The translations under genes and the position numbers were made by a program. Below the pieces are notes generated by a model, which ran no database searches, had not been told where the DNA came from, and worked only from the letters and a program-made list of their open reading frames with translations. Of a stretch of 64,000 nucleotides of DNA, positions 22,861 to 33,982 are shown one piece after another; positions within the stretch are counted from its first letter, which is position 1, and each line of letters begins with the position of its first letter. This DNA is from Rhizoctonia solani (lineage: Eukaryota; Basidiomycota; Agaricomycetes; Cantharellales; Ceratobasidiaceae). The stretch lies in contig NC_057370.1 of NCBI RefSeq assembly GCF_016906535.1, forward strand, positions 62,001-126,000. The letters run 5' to 3'.

Positions 22861-23420
22861 TGTTATAACCTCCTAACATATACCATTAGAATCGCCTGAA
22901 TTTTCTATTATTTTTAGTATTTTTTACGGACTTAGTATCTCATGTTTTTCGATCACGTGATCTCGGCGCTTATTTATGCCGAGATGCCGCGCCGAGATGC
23001 CGTGCCAAGGGCGCTTAGGAGAAATCCACACTTCTGCGCAGCCCGCAGTATGCTTCTCTTTTCACACAAACACTTCCTTATCTCACGCACAGACCATGTA
23101 TATACCTTCTCTCTTGTCTATATAAACAGCAGGAAAATTGCTTGGAGACCCCAAGTCGATTTTACCTTGTCTCATATTCATTGAGGAGGATTAGTCAGCC
23201 AGCTAAGTAGCAGGCCCCAGCAGTACTCAGATGCTCACCACCCCTTAACTCACCACACCTCCAGGCCTAAGGCCCCCTCGCATTAATTAGTAGTAGTAGT
23301 CCGCCTTAAGCGGGAGTAGTTTAGCCTTATTAGTTAGATTACGTACGTGTTGCTTGTAGTAGTACAGCCTTAAGCGCCCAACTCCACCAGCGTGTGCCCA
23401 CCTTACAGTGGTGCACAACA
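22861..23420 (+). repeat. Solo LTR, family D
   Basis: A 560-bp LTR, TGTTATAACC...GTGCACAACA, with perfect TSD GAGGG (22856-22860 and 23421-23425). It contains an E-box TCACGTGA (22953-22960), GGCGCTTA at 22965 and again at 23010, and a TATA box TATATAAA (23119-23126). Confidence 0.9.
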
Positions 23421-23595
23421 GAGGGTGGCTTGCATTGTGCAACCCTGTGGGGGCTGTGTGTGTGGGGATGTCTTCAAAGTGGCAGCCTCCTTGCCATTCT
23501 TCCACTTTCACCAAGTTATGTCATAGCCAGGCTAGAGATGTTGTACAGATATTGGGCAGGAAATTTGCAGATAACCTGTACCTGCAGCAGGTATG

Positions 23596-24177
23596 TGTCC
23601 TAGACTTGGTCTGGGACAGAGTGGGGGATGGCACTTGTGGCTGGCTAAGTACAAGTGAGAATTGCTTAAGGCAATGAGGGGTGTGACTATGGCAACAAGC
23701 TATCTAACTACAACAAACAAGCCACTTAAGGTGGCAACAAACTATCTAAGTACAGTAGGGGAGCCACTTAAGGTGGTGTGTGTCTAAGTGACTAAGTGAC
23801 TAAGTGAGAACCTGGGCATAAGGCCCTGTGTACAATGTTTGAAATGCAACAAGAGGTAGTTGACCTGGGGTTTGCATGGTTGATTGACCTCCTTATATAT
23901 TACAGAATCTGACTAATTACAAATGCCTTATATCAAATGCCTAATCCAATAAGAAGCCTGCTCCATCAGCTGCCTGACTCATGCATACATGTCACTTATG
24001 ATGTCATCAAGGTGGAGGTGGCTACATAGATGACTAGGCAGAGGAGGGGATGTGGTAAGGCACTTAGGGTATGACATAAGCACTGAAGTCACATGATTGA
24101 AAAGTAGTCTGTTTGTGTTGGTTTAAATGTGAGAAAATTGGAATGAATCTCATGGTGTTGTGTGTGTGTCTACAACA
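23596..24177 (-). repeat. Old degenerate solo LTR, family B
   Basis: Reads TGTCCTAGAC...GTCTACAACA and resembles the reverse complement of family B LTRs over its whole length (for example GATGTCATCAAGGTGGAGG and TCACATGATTGAAAAG), with many substitutions. It still has a perfect TSD, GTATG, at 23591-23595 and 24178-24182. The degree of decay makes it one of the oldest datable insertions in the window. Confidence 0.8.
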
Positions 24178-24182
24178 GTATG

Positions 24183-24627
24183 CCAGTATACTGGCAGTGA
24201 TCTGGATTTCACCTGCATTCCCACTTATGCAGGTATACCTGCTGCTCCAAGTCATGGCATGTTCCTGATGTATGAACCAGAAAATAAAGAAAATTGGTAC
24301 CTCTTGATTGGTATGTAACATGTCTTGTGGAATAAAATCCTATCATTTGTTGCAGGGAGAACACTGCTTGAACAAATGCATTAGAAGGGGGACAGTTCTG
24401 GCAAGGTCTTCACAAATATTAGTTTCATGGCTCATAAAATGCACAAAGGTTGGGGCATTCCATTGATATGTATCACTACTGTGGGAAAAAACCCATGAGT
24501 GAGATTGCAGTGGTTCTATTATGTATCTCATAATATTTCATTCACAGCTCACCATCCACCATAATCTGCATATATCTGACTTTCTGATTTCATGGCCATT
24601 TTTCTCTTAATTCCATTATTCCTGTCA
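24183..24627. other. Intergenic sequence, nothing recognised
   Basis: No gene, repeat or RNA feature recognised between two solo LTRs. The open frames are short and unlike known proteins. Confidence 0.5.
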
Positions 24628-24632
24628 TTACT

Positions 24633-25194
24633 TGTCATAACCTCCTAACATATACCATTAGAACCGCACGATTTTTCTATTTTTTTTAGTATTTTTTACG
24701 GACTCGATATCTTTTGTTTTTTGATCACGTGACCTCGGCGCTTATTAGGCCAAGATGCCGCGCCGAGATGCCGTGCCAAGGGCGCTTAGGAGAAATCCAC
24801 GCTTCTGCGCAGTCCGCAGCACGCTTCTCTTTTCACATGTAGGCTTCTTTTCACACACGCACAGACCACATGTAGTTAGTAGTATTGTCTATATATACAG
24901 CAGGAAAATTGCTTGGACACCCCAAGTCGATTTTACCTTGTCTCATACTCATTGAGGAGGATATCCAGCCAGCTAAGTAGCCGGCCCCCTTAGTCATCAG
25001 TAGTAACCCCTCTACCTTACTCACCACACCTCTCAGGCCTAAGGCCCCCTTGCAGTAGCATAGAAGTAGTAGGCCGCCTTAAGCGGTATTAGTACAGCCT
25101 AGTTAGATAGTTAGACCACCTCTGTCAGTAGTAGTACGGCCGTAAGCGCCCGCCCACTAGCAAGTACCCAACCTTACAGTTGGCGTACAACATT
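24633..25194 (+). repeat. Solo LTR, family D
   Basis: A 562-bp LTR, TGTCATAACC...GCGTACAACA, with perfect TSD TTACT (24628-24632 and 25195-25199). It is diverged from the copy at 22861 but has the same order of parts: CACGTGA box, GGCGCTTA, then a TATA box near 24893. Confidence 0.88.
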
Positions 25195-25199
25195 ACTCT

Positions 25200-26511
25200 A
25201 TGTAATGCTTGTGCTGACTGTATGTGTTACACATTGTTCAATAGAGCTCCTTTTGCTTGCTCTAATGCTGCCTGCCACATGCTCATACAGTAAGATCCCA
25301 TGGAGATATTAGCTTCACAAGATTCTATCTATGTGGCTCAAGTACCTTACCAATCATTATGTTTGTACCTTTACATCTAGCTCATCACATGACTAGCTCT
25401 AACTTGGGAAATGAACCTTATTCCTAACCTAGTTGAGTCATACCTCTCATGAGATTACTAAGGTTCTCCTTATTTAGTAATTTATAGTGGCACTGCAAAT
25501 CCTGCTTATGAGTCATTCTTCTTGCCACCAGAATGACTCACACTAATGACTCACTCTAAGTGCTCATTGGCTGCCAAGCATTTCTTGATAGACTGAGTCA
25601 TGTATTCAGATGTTTCTATATCTAACTAATTGCAGTTCAACCCAAGAGCAGTCACATTCCATCCTAGTCATATCTGTGCCTTCCCACCCACCAATCACAG
25701 TCTTAGGAAGCACAGTCCTAAGCAAGTCATACTCATACTCTGACTAGGTGAATGACTCAGTAACTCTGCCACTCTAGGGTATAAAAGGGGACTCTTGCAT
25801 ACCCTTGGAGGGCACCCTTCACTCTTACTACTCACTGTTACTGTTGACTGTCACTCTTGGGTTTGGGCTTGCCCCCCTCAATTGTGTGATATATTGTGCC
25901 TCAAGATTTCAAATAACTTAAACTCTTATAAGTGAGTCTCCCAGGTACTCATAGTGTGGAAAGGTAGTAGACCTGATACAGAGTTCTTAGGCTAAGTGAA
26001 CAGAAGGCAATCATCCTTAGAAGGATATATACTAAGTAACCAGTTAGTTCCTGCAACTAGAAGTGAAACCTACATAACTATCTCTGCCAAAGGGAACCTG
26101 AGCCAGTACTCTTGCTCTTGCAGAAATACTTACTAAGACACTTTACACTGTGAAAGGATATATGTGTGGTTGATTGTATTCAAGATAGCTAGACCCAGAG
26201 AACCCTAAAGAAGCTACTTGTTTACTTAGCTTGGAAATTGGGAATCTTGCAAGACAGACTCTGCTCAGCACCAGAGTCTCAACCTCTTTTCCCCCAATTT
26301 ACAGCATGGGGACAAGACAGAGGCACACACCATGCCAGCACAAGTTTGAGATACATGGTGGAGGTGGAGAGTTCTAAGTGCCTCACCACATGATGCTTAT
26401 ATATCTTTATTAAGGTCAGCTAAGTCACAAGACCCCAAGCTCAACTGCACAATCAGACACCAGGTCACATCAGAACTCCTTCTTATGCCTGTACTTACAC
26501 AACTCTTAACA
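25200..26511 (+). repeat. Probable diverged LTR related to family A
   Basis: The last 24 bases before 26512 (ending CACAACTCTTAACA) match the 3' terminus of family A LTRs almost exactly. A TATA box, TATAAAAGG, at 25780-25788 stands about 730 bp before that end, close to the 740 bp seen in family A. The rest is not obviously alike and I cannot place the start; TGTTACAC near 25225 is one candidate. No TSD found. Confidence 0.4.
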
Positions 26512-27434
26512 GGATTCTTTGAGGGCCAAAAATGCTGTCTGCTCTACTTGAGTCCATTTCCATGGCACATTATTTTTTAAGAGTATAAAGTGGTTCTTCA
26601 ACATCTCTTAAACCCTGAATGAGATCACTGTAGAAATTCAGGAATCCCATAAAAGATTGGATGTTTGTCACAATTTCTGGGGTGTCCCAGGCAACTGCCT
26701 TAGTTACTTTGGCTGGGTCAACTTCTATAATGCCAGAGGCTACAATCAGACCCAAATAATCAGTTTCTGTAACATGGAATGAACATTTTTCTATTGTGCA
26801 TTATAGTTTATTTTCTTGTAGATGCCTTAGTATTTCTGGTACATGTTTTTTTTATCTTCTTCTTTACTGTCTGAAAAAACAAAAATCCTCATCCATGTAT
26901 ACTATCACCATGGTCCCCAAAAGGTGTCAAAAGATGTTATTCACAAAGTGCATGAGTACTGCCAGTGTATTTGCAAGTCCAAATTGCATGACCAATGGTT
27001 CAAACATGCCATATTTAGTCTTGAAAGCAGCTTTCCATTTGTCATCTTATTTGATATTAACAAGATTATATCCCCACATCAAATCTAATTTTGTGGGGAT
27101 TTGGGCCTCACATAGTGTTCCTAATGGGTCTTTGACCAACAGAAGTGGATAGACATATTTATTGCCATATTGTTAAGCTTCCTATAGCCAATTCACATGC
27201 ACAAATGGCCATTCCTTTTCTTGACAAAAATCACTAGTGAAGCTATGGGGAATGTGGATGCACAGTTATGTCCATTTGCCAGTTGCATATTGATGTTTTC
27301 TTGTAGATCTTCATCCTCACTCATGCTTGCACTGTAGATTGGTTCATGGCATGGTTTTGCATCTGGTTTCAGATCAATTGACACATCATTTGATTGGTGA
27401 GGAGGTAATTTGGGCATCTCCCCATCTGTAAAGA
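26512..27434 (-). pseudogene. Decayed Ty3/gypsy reverse transcriptase fragment
   Basis: On the minus strand, pieces of an RT domain appear in several frames. 27417-27193 encodes KLPPHQSNDVSIDLKPDAKP and VIFVKKRNGHL (start of the RT fold). The middle has FGLANTL-like and YMDE words where YMDD is expected. 26755-26570 encodes FMGFLNFYSDLIQGL (thumb region), and the last bases encode a W..EQ.AF..LK motif leading to RNase H. Stops and frameshifts are frequent. It is unlike the other pol genes here at the amino-acid level, so it is an older, separate family. It is cut by LTR sequence on both sides. Confidence 0.75.
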
Positions 27435-27712
27435 TGTTATGGAGTAGGGTTTTAGGGACTATGTAATTAAGTACAGAAGATAATAAAGTGATTAATATAT
27501 TAACTATCTGTGGATATAAAAGGCAGTAGACTAGCTATATAAGGGTAAATTAGGTTAGTAATCAGGGTGATCCCTACACTTAACAAGTAATCAAGCAATG
27601 ACTGCAGTTGCAGGTGGTTAGTTGTGCTTACACCCATGGTATGAAAGCTAGTACTGAGTCTTAGTCACTTACTGTAATTTACCTGAATTTTTTAGCAGTT
27701 TATTTGACTGAG
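27435..27712 (-). repeat. Family C LTR fragment
   Basis: 278 bp starting TGTTATGGAGTAGGG, matching the first part of the family C solo LTR at 21265. It is cut at 27712 by a family B LTR. The rest of the LTR is not found nearby, so the far side of the insertion has been lost or moved. Confidence 0.85.
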
Positions 27713-28470
27713 TGTTGTAGACACAATTGATACCACGGAATTTATTCCAATTTTCTCAAATTTAAACAAAGAGCAACAGACTACATTTTCAATCACATGA
27801 CTTCGGCGCTTATATCATACGCTAAGCGCCAAGCCACGTCCCCATCTGCGCTTACTCAGCATATGTAGCCACCTCCACCTAGGATGTCATCATGACACAT
27901 CAGTGACACGTATGCATGAGTAAGGCCAACTGCAGAGCGGGGTTCTTATTGGATTACATATTGGATATACTGTATTTGTAATTAGTTGTTACCTAGAATA
28001 TATAAGGAGGCCAACCAACCATGGTAACACCCAGGTTGATTACCTCTTGTTGCATCCCCATTTTGTACAAGGGCCTTACTGCCCGGTAACCACTTAGTTC
28101 ACATTGTTCACACCACCTTAAGCGGCTTCTCTGTTGTACTTACATAGCTAGCCATTGCCCTTACAGCCTTGGTCATTGTAGTATAGCTGGTTGTCATTGT
28201 AGGTAGCTTGCCCACCGCCTTAAGCAGTTTACACTTAGATACACCTGGCTGCAAGTGCCCTCCTCCTCAACGTCCTCACAGACATCTAGGACACTAGGTA
28301 ATTGACCTTAAGTTGGTTGCAAACCATGCCCACCAAGCACACCCACTCAACAAACAAGAAGCCCCCTAGTACTAGCACAAGGCAGGTTAATCAGAGAAAC
28401 TAGGTTGCTAGGTAGGCTTGGTCCCAACGTGGGACCCAAACTGAGCCAGGCTACCCATGGTAGACATCTT
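27713..28470 (+). mobile_element. Truncated family B element: 5' LTR plus leader
   Basis: 27713-28293 is a 581-bp family B LTR (TGTTGTAGACACA...CTAGGACA). It is followed by the family B PBS region CTAGGTAATTGACCTTAAG and leader sequence (TGCAAACC.TGCCCACCAAGC) that fades by about 28470. No gag or pol follows, so the copy is 3'-truncated. Confidence 0.85.
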
Positions 28471-28544
28471 AGGCTTGAGTGTATGCATGGAGATCACACC
28501 TCTGAACACTAGTCAGTATTTGAATGAAAACATGCAAGCTAACA

Positions 28545-29320
28545 CATGTAGTGCATGCTTTGTATGCACAGCAAGCACAACACTTGACATCTGAAAAAGA
28601 GAGTATGCACAGTGTGATACTTATCATGCGTACTTTGTACGCACAGAGAGTGTGGGACTTGTGATTTGTCAGTATTTATACTGGCATGCACATAGCACCA
28701 CACACCATGTGTACAAAGTATGCACAGAGAGTGCAACAGTGGTGATTTGTCAGCATCTGCACCACCACGCACATAGTGCCACATGCCACACATACAAAGT
28801 ATGCATAGAGAGTGTGGCATTGTGATTTGCCAGTATTGATATCAACATGCAACATGCACATAGCACTGCACACCATGCGTACAAAGTACACACAGAGAGT
28901 GCAACAGTGGTGATTAGTCAGCATCTGCACCACCACACACCTAGTGCCACACACCATGCGTACTTTGTACGCACAGAGAGTGCAACACTGATGATTTGTC
29001 AACATCTGCACCAGTGCGCACATAGTGCTACACGCTATGCGTACAAAGTATGCACAGAGAGTGCAACACTTGTGGTTTATCAGTATCTGTACTGGTGCGC
29101 ACATAGCACCACACAACACGTGTACCAGTTATGCACAGGGAGTGCAACATCTGTTGTTTGTTAGCACTTATACCAGTGCGCACATAGCACCACACGCCAT
29201 GCATACTAAGTATGCATCAAGATCATAAACAACCTGATTATTCAGCATTTGCGTTGGTCACACAAGCTATTACTTATTATGCATACTATGTACGCACAGA
29301 GCATGCAGTAATGATTCTCT
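28545..29320. repeat. Tandem minisatellite, about 81-bp unit, roughly ten copies
   Basis: The word GCACAGAGAGTG or a close variant recurs at 28641, 28722, 28803, 28890, 28971, 29052 and 29133, and in weaker form at about 28566, 29213 and 29294. Spacing is mostly 81 bp (one 87, one 75). Each unit carries an inverted repeat around GCGTAC-AAA/TTT-GTACGC. Because 81 is a multiple of three, frames stay open on both strands; the Cys-rich minus frame 29119-28676 is a by-product of the repeat. Confidence 0.85.
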
Positions 29321-29836
29321 GATGGTGCTCATATTTCTCTAATCCATTATCCATGCATGGTAAACAACAAGTACAATCAATCAGTAATACAACTTACTTA
29401 CATGCCATATGTCAAACTTGAAAAATATGTTGGGGAGTGGAACTGTAACTATAAGATTGTGTATACTTTGTTTTGTAGTGAGCTCATCATGATAAGCTCT
29501 AAGCTTCATTTGTACATAGACATATCACTCAACACTCTCATGCTGGGATTTCCAAACAAGCAACTTGTATAGAGACTAGGCCTGGTATTCACATCATGGA
29601 CATTGGAGCCACCCAATTGTGTTGATATTAATACACCTTCTATTTGTCTATACACTTAGAGAAAATGTTGTACACGCATACGCTTGGCAGGTTGTCATCT
29701 GTATTTCAAACAATACTTGAGCTTACATGCTATCATATGAACCGGGCTTCCAAGACTCAGAATTGATTATGCCTAACACTAAAGGCTACTACCAAAAGGG
29801 GCAATTGATATCATGTATTCATGGCACATATGTAGA
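29321..29836. other. AT-rich spacer, nothing recognised
   Basis: I see no gene or repeat here. Confidence 0.5.
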
Positions 29837-30467
29837 TTACATTGTTCTAAACATGCCTGTACAATCTCCCTTTGAGTGTTGAGACTGTTTGCCCAACAGG
29901 CTAAGATGGAGCTCAAGAAGCAAAAGCTGATTGCTGACCATGGTGTTCTCCTTCATCTTCTTGTCAATAGCCACCAGAAGCCCCTGTTGTGCCTTCTGCA
30001 GCTCCTGCTTGGCCATGCTATTCAACGTGTTAAGATCAAACCAAGTGTAGTACCCATCAAATGAGACCTACTGAAGAGCTTGAAGTTCCTCATCCATCTT
30101 GTGGAGCAAACCCCTTAGCACAGGGGGCGCCATGTCAAAAAGGACCCCCCGGGAGCGTTCTGGGCCGCATGAAGCCTTGCAGTGTACACATTGCTTCAAG
30201 CCTGTCTTACCCCCACCAGTCCCCGGGTCAGCAATACATTTTTCACACACAAGATGACCTATTGATAGACTTAGATTTATGAGACTTTACCCAAACTTGC
30301 AACACACCGCACTCCAGAGCAACAATATTCCCGCTGCTTGCAATGCAGCAGCAAGCCAAACACCAAGTTAAAGACTGCCCAGATTGATTGGAGCTCACGT
30401 CTTGGCTAGTCTGGTGGGTCAACATGAAAAAAGATCTTATATGTTGGGGACTGATGCGGCTTTGCAA
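29837..30467 (-). other. Coding-like fragments, unknown
   Basis: Minus-strand open pieces 30250-30068 (with CEKC and CVHCKASC cysteine pairs) and 30025-29837 (KQELQKAQQGLLVAIDKK, helical and charged) look like neighbouring exons of one protein. I cannot find a clean GT-AG junction or a start, so this may be a remnant of a zinc-finger-containing gene or transposon ORF. No family recognised. Confidence 0.3.
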
Positions 30468-30527
30468 TGTGTGGCATGTTTTATATGTTCTGTCAATATC
30501 TTGGTAATCATGTCATGTGGCTACTGT

Positions 30528-31850
30528 TTTTTTTTTTGTTTTCTTTTGGAATACACTTCTATTAGGGAGAATAGGAGCTACATGCAAACAAGGCAAACCA
30601 CTCATGATAATACACAGAACACCATTACACAACACATTCCCAAGCAAAGCACAAGGTGACAGCAAAGGAGAGAAGGAGAAACAAGGAGACAAAAAGGATC
30701 CAGAGCAACAAGGTGAGAAGGGGTATGGTTGGGTGGGTGCTCAGTGGCGTTGGGGTTAGGTGGGGGAAGGTGGGGCAGTATCCTGTGTTATTATTTGTAG
30801 AGGCCAATTCCGGAGTGAAAAATGAATTTTGCAACCACTTTGAGGCCCTTGGTAGACCCAAAGAGGGTGAGGGGGTTGAGATCAGGTGCAACATTGGTAA
30901 GATTTTTGTGGCTATCTTTGGAGAGAGGGCACAAGAAAAGTAGGTGCAGGATGCTTTGGATCTGCTTGCTGCATGGGCATTTGTGGGAACCCTTGATGAA
31001 TGGCATTCTGTCCTTGTATTTGCCAAACCACCCATGGCCTGTCATCACATGGACAAGGCAAGAGGAAACAGAGCAAGGTAGGCCAGGATTATAGAAGATG
31101 GGGTGGAGTTTGAGAGACAGGGGCCAAGGGATGTGTTTCCACACGGTTTTGGAGTGAGGGCTGTCCGCCCAGATTTTTGCCCATGTCTTGGAGGCGCGTT
31201 GAGTGGCTGGACATTTAGCCCACGTTGTGGTATGGTTGAAGAATGCGGTGGGATGGAGGTTGAGTCCTTCATTAGCTAACCTGTCAGTGCGTTTGTTCCC
31301 ATCAATCTTGGAATGTCCAGGGATCCATTGGACCACAAACCTGCACCTTGGGTTGTCCCTAAGAAAAGCATGGACTTCCTTCCAAAAGAGGATTGACGTG
31401 TATTGAGCAGGGTGTGGTTTGGATCTGTTGATGATGCGTATGGCTGCTAGGTTGTCCAAAAAGACATGTATTTTTTGGATGTTGTGAGACCTGGCAAACC
31501 TAACACATCTTTGGGCTATAAGGGCAAGGGCAAGCATCTTGGCGTCAAAGATGTTGGTGCAAGGGCCAATACCACTGCTGAACTTGGCCACTTCAGACTT
31601 TTTCCATTGTATGCTATATCCAATTCCAACCTTGCAGACCCCTGATCAAACCTCTTTCAAGCTGTCTGAGAAGCCAACTAGAGTGCCTTTGTGCGCAAGT
31701 GCGTCAATCAGGCGGTTGGCATTCTTGGCAATCTTTTCTTGGCAATTCTTTGAGGAGCCACCAGGGGGAATGCGCATACTAATCTGCTGGGGAACAGGTT
31801 ATCAGGGAGCCATGGGGGGTTGAGATAGGGGGTTTGAAATTTGGCATCAG
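30528..31850 (-). pseudogene. LINE 3' fragment: RNase H and C-terminal zinc finger
   Basis: The minus frame 31591-30791 encodes an RNase H domain of the kind carried by Tad/I-like non-LTR retrotransposons: DAKMLALALIAQR, VFLDNLAAI, then QWIPGHSKIDGNKRTDRLA. A C-terminal zinc-binding region follows (GHGWFGKYKDRM; CPCSKQIQSILHLLFLCP). Upstream, 31830-31592 continues the protein in broken frames (VGFSDSLKEV, TGA, then KVGIGYSIQW). A poly-T run at 30528-30545 on the plus strand is the poly(A) tail. The 5' part (endonuclease, RT) is absent, typical of 5'-truncated LINE insertions. Confidence 0.75.
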
Positions 31851-31859
31851 GAAACACGT

Positions 31860-32090
31860 GGCTACTGTTTGTTTGTTTGTTTTTTGGTACACGTTCATAT
31901 ATAAACATACAGGAGCTACACAAACCACTCACAGAACCAAGAACACCAAAAAGCGCTACAAAGAGAGAGAGAAACAACAAAAACAGCCATAGCTCATGGT
32001 ACCGTGCCTTGAATCTAATTGTAGTTTTTGTATGCTGCAAACCCCTGGCCCAACAACTTAACTCAGTAGTCCACTACCTGTACTAATCTC
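31860..32090 (-). repeat. Second LINE 3'-end-like sequence
   Basis: TGGCTACTG followed by a T-rich run (31860-31885) and then AGGAGCTACACAAACCACTCA resembles the stretch at 30518-30600 next to the LINE tail. It is probably the 3' end of another copy of the same LINE, almost wholly truncated. Confidence 0.35.
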
Positions 32091-32569
32091 CATGCTACAA
32101 CCATTTGAAGTGGGCACATCAAGCTCTGCCCTCCTTTTTGTTTCCCTTTTGTCTTCTGTTATCTACGCCTGCATTGTTCTTTTTAAGACCATTCTTTGCA
32201 GACTCTGCCATGTCACTTCAGCGCCACCAACATATTTGGATGCAATAAAAATAATTGATAAGATATGTTTACATTGTTTGTAATAATCACATTACTTCTG
32301 TATGATGAAAAGAGAAGTAACGCAAACGCAAAAGCAATGTGATCTCCAAATAATATAAAATAAAATAAAACAAAGCAAAAAAGGAGGGGGGGATTACAAG
32401 CAGAGCCATTTCAAGTGGCAAACCGCGGCAGGAGCATATCAACAGATCAACAAAGATATGGTACAATAAGCTAGGTGTCCTGCAGAGGCAAAGAGCTGCC
32501 CCTCAGCTGCCTCCTTGCTCAAACAGGCGCACAGTTGGCCAGGTCCAGGTCTGACATTCAATTGCCAAT
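32091..32569. other. Spacer with A-rich run
   Basis: Contains an A-rich stretch (32346-32385) and no recognised gene. It would include the 3' flank of the spliced gene that ends at 32570. Confidence 0.4.
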
Positions 32570-33966
32570 CTACTCCATATCCCTTGGCCTTTGTGGCAGC
32601 AATTGTTTATCCTGCTGCCCGCTTGGCCCTGCTGTAGGGGGTGGTTGTAGAGACTTGGTGCTCACCAGCAGAGATTCTGTACTTGACTGAGGCCAAGCTT
32701 CTGCCTGGCAGGGTGTTGGCAGATTGAGCTGCACCTGGCAGCCAGTCACACGCTCCAGGACCCTAGCAGCGTTCTGCACAGCCATGGTTGCGTTGGTCAC
32801 AATCCTCTCCCTTTGTGCATCAGTCAAGTGAGCGCCAGCAGATCCCAAGCCTTCACCAGGCATGGTCAAGCTACTTGGTCTGCTCAACCTCACTTGGGTG
32901 AGGAGACTCCTTGCCTCCAACAGCTCTCTCTGCACTACAAATCATGTGTAACCCATATGTTAATAAGTCTGCCTTGCAATGAAGGGTAGAAACTTACCGT
33001 CCGCTGTACTTAAGGTACTTGGCTGTGGAGCTGGCCTTTGAGGATACCTGGTCTGCGCAGTCAAGGTCTCTTCTGGGGCTGCTTTATAATGACTCAGTAA
33101 GTGCGTGATTGATACATGGTTGTAAAAGATTACCTTTGCCTGCGCTACTCAGGCTCATGTCAACAGTCCCTTGATCCTCCACCAGTTTGCCCTCAAGCTG
33201 TGTCCCAAGCGCTGCTGGCAATGTCAAGTGGTTGGCAGGAGTAGGAACGGGGGCAGGAGCAGGAGCAGAACCAGGGGCATGGCTGGGAGCTGGAGCTGGA
33301 GCTTGGGTTGGAGCTGGGGCTGGGGTGGCAGTGGTGGGAGCAGGAGCTGGCGCAGGGGCGGGAGCTGGGGCGGGAACTGGGGGAGCTGGTGCTGGAGCTG
33401 GGGCGGGAGTGCTTGGAGCAGGAGCTTGTGCAGGGGCGGGAGCTGGGGCGGGAGATGGTGTGTCCTGGACACGGTCACATGACCAGTACAAGTGGTTGCA
33501 TGCTGGCCCAAGCCCAAATTTGGGGGGTAGCAGGTGTAATCATGGGTTGTCAGCAGAGGAATAATAGGGCTCTATGGCTTAGTGGTCAAGCTGGTTCAAT
33601 TCCGGCTAGTTCTATTTTCCTCTGTTTATGACATGGTGCATTTTGTGTCTTGGCTCAAAGATGTTTGTGCCGCAACACAGACATGCCTTATTGCGCTAGC
33701 CATTCACCTACTGTAAGCACCCTTCTCTCTTTTGAGAGATAGCTAGGTGCACCTGAGGCCTGGCCACCCAAGGAGTGAGCATGGGGGGGAGAGGGGGAGG
33801 GGGAGGCAGAGGAACGCAAGGTGGTGTGGCTTGAACCCGCAGTAGTTGCCTTGTCAGGGGCTCTCTGCTTGCCCTTTTCCTTGGCCAAAGGCGCGTCAGA
33901 GCAAGCCCTCTTTGTTGGCCTTGGGTCACTACCTTCATCTGTGGCCTTGCAAGTACCAGATACCAC
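32570..33966 (-). CDS. Spliced hypothetical protein, Pro/Ala-rich, 5'-truncated
   Basis: I do not recognise the product. Four exons fit in phase: 33966-33712, 33464-33134, 33081-32998 and 32934-32570, with GT-AG introns of 247, 52 and 63 nt, giving about 344 codons from the Met at 33966. Exon 1 is basic and Ser/Pro-rich (KEKGKQRAPDK). Exon 2 carries a long (Pro-Ala)n tract at about residues 90-150. Exon 4 has a predicted helix (AQRERIVTNATMAVQNAARV). The frame stays open upstream of 33966 (SSYKVV), and a family C LTR abuts at 33983, so the true N-terminus was probably lost. Phase agreement at the three junctions supports a real gene; the function is unknown. It may be part of a transposon. 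Confidence 0.55.
33571..33618 (+). ncRNA. tRNA-like Pol III box pair
   Basis: An A-box match TGGCTTAGTGG (33575-33585) and a perfect B-box GGTTCAATTCC (33593-33603) are followed by TTTT at 33613. The T-arm GCTGG/CCGGC pairs. The boxes are only 7 nt apart, so there is no anticodon arm and the acceptor ends do not pair. It is not a functional tRNA; a deleted tRNA or SINE head is the best reading. It lies antisense in intron 1 of the hypothetical gene. Confidence 0.3.
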
Positions 33967-33982
33967 CTTGTAGGAAGATTTG

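Noticed and set aside
28676..29119. Cys-rich repetitive protein on the minus strand
   Set aside because: The frame is open only because the repeat unit is a multiple of three; both strands are open and no start or context supports a gene.
28545..29320. CRISPR-like array
   Set aside because: Units are 81 bp, diverge throughout and have no conserved-repeat/unique-spacer structure; the genome is eukaryotic.
33171..33631. Gly/Trp-rich proteins on the plus strand
   Set aside because: They are the antisense of the Pro/Ala tract of the spliced minus-strand gene.
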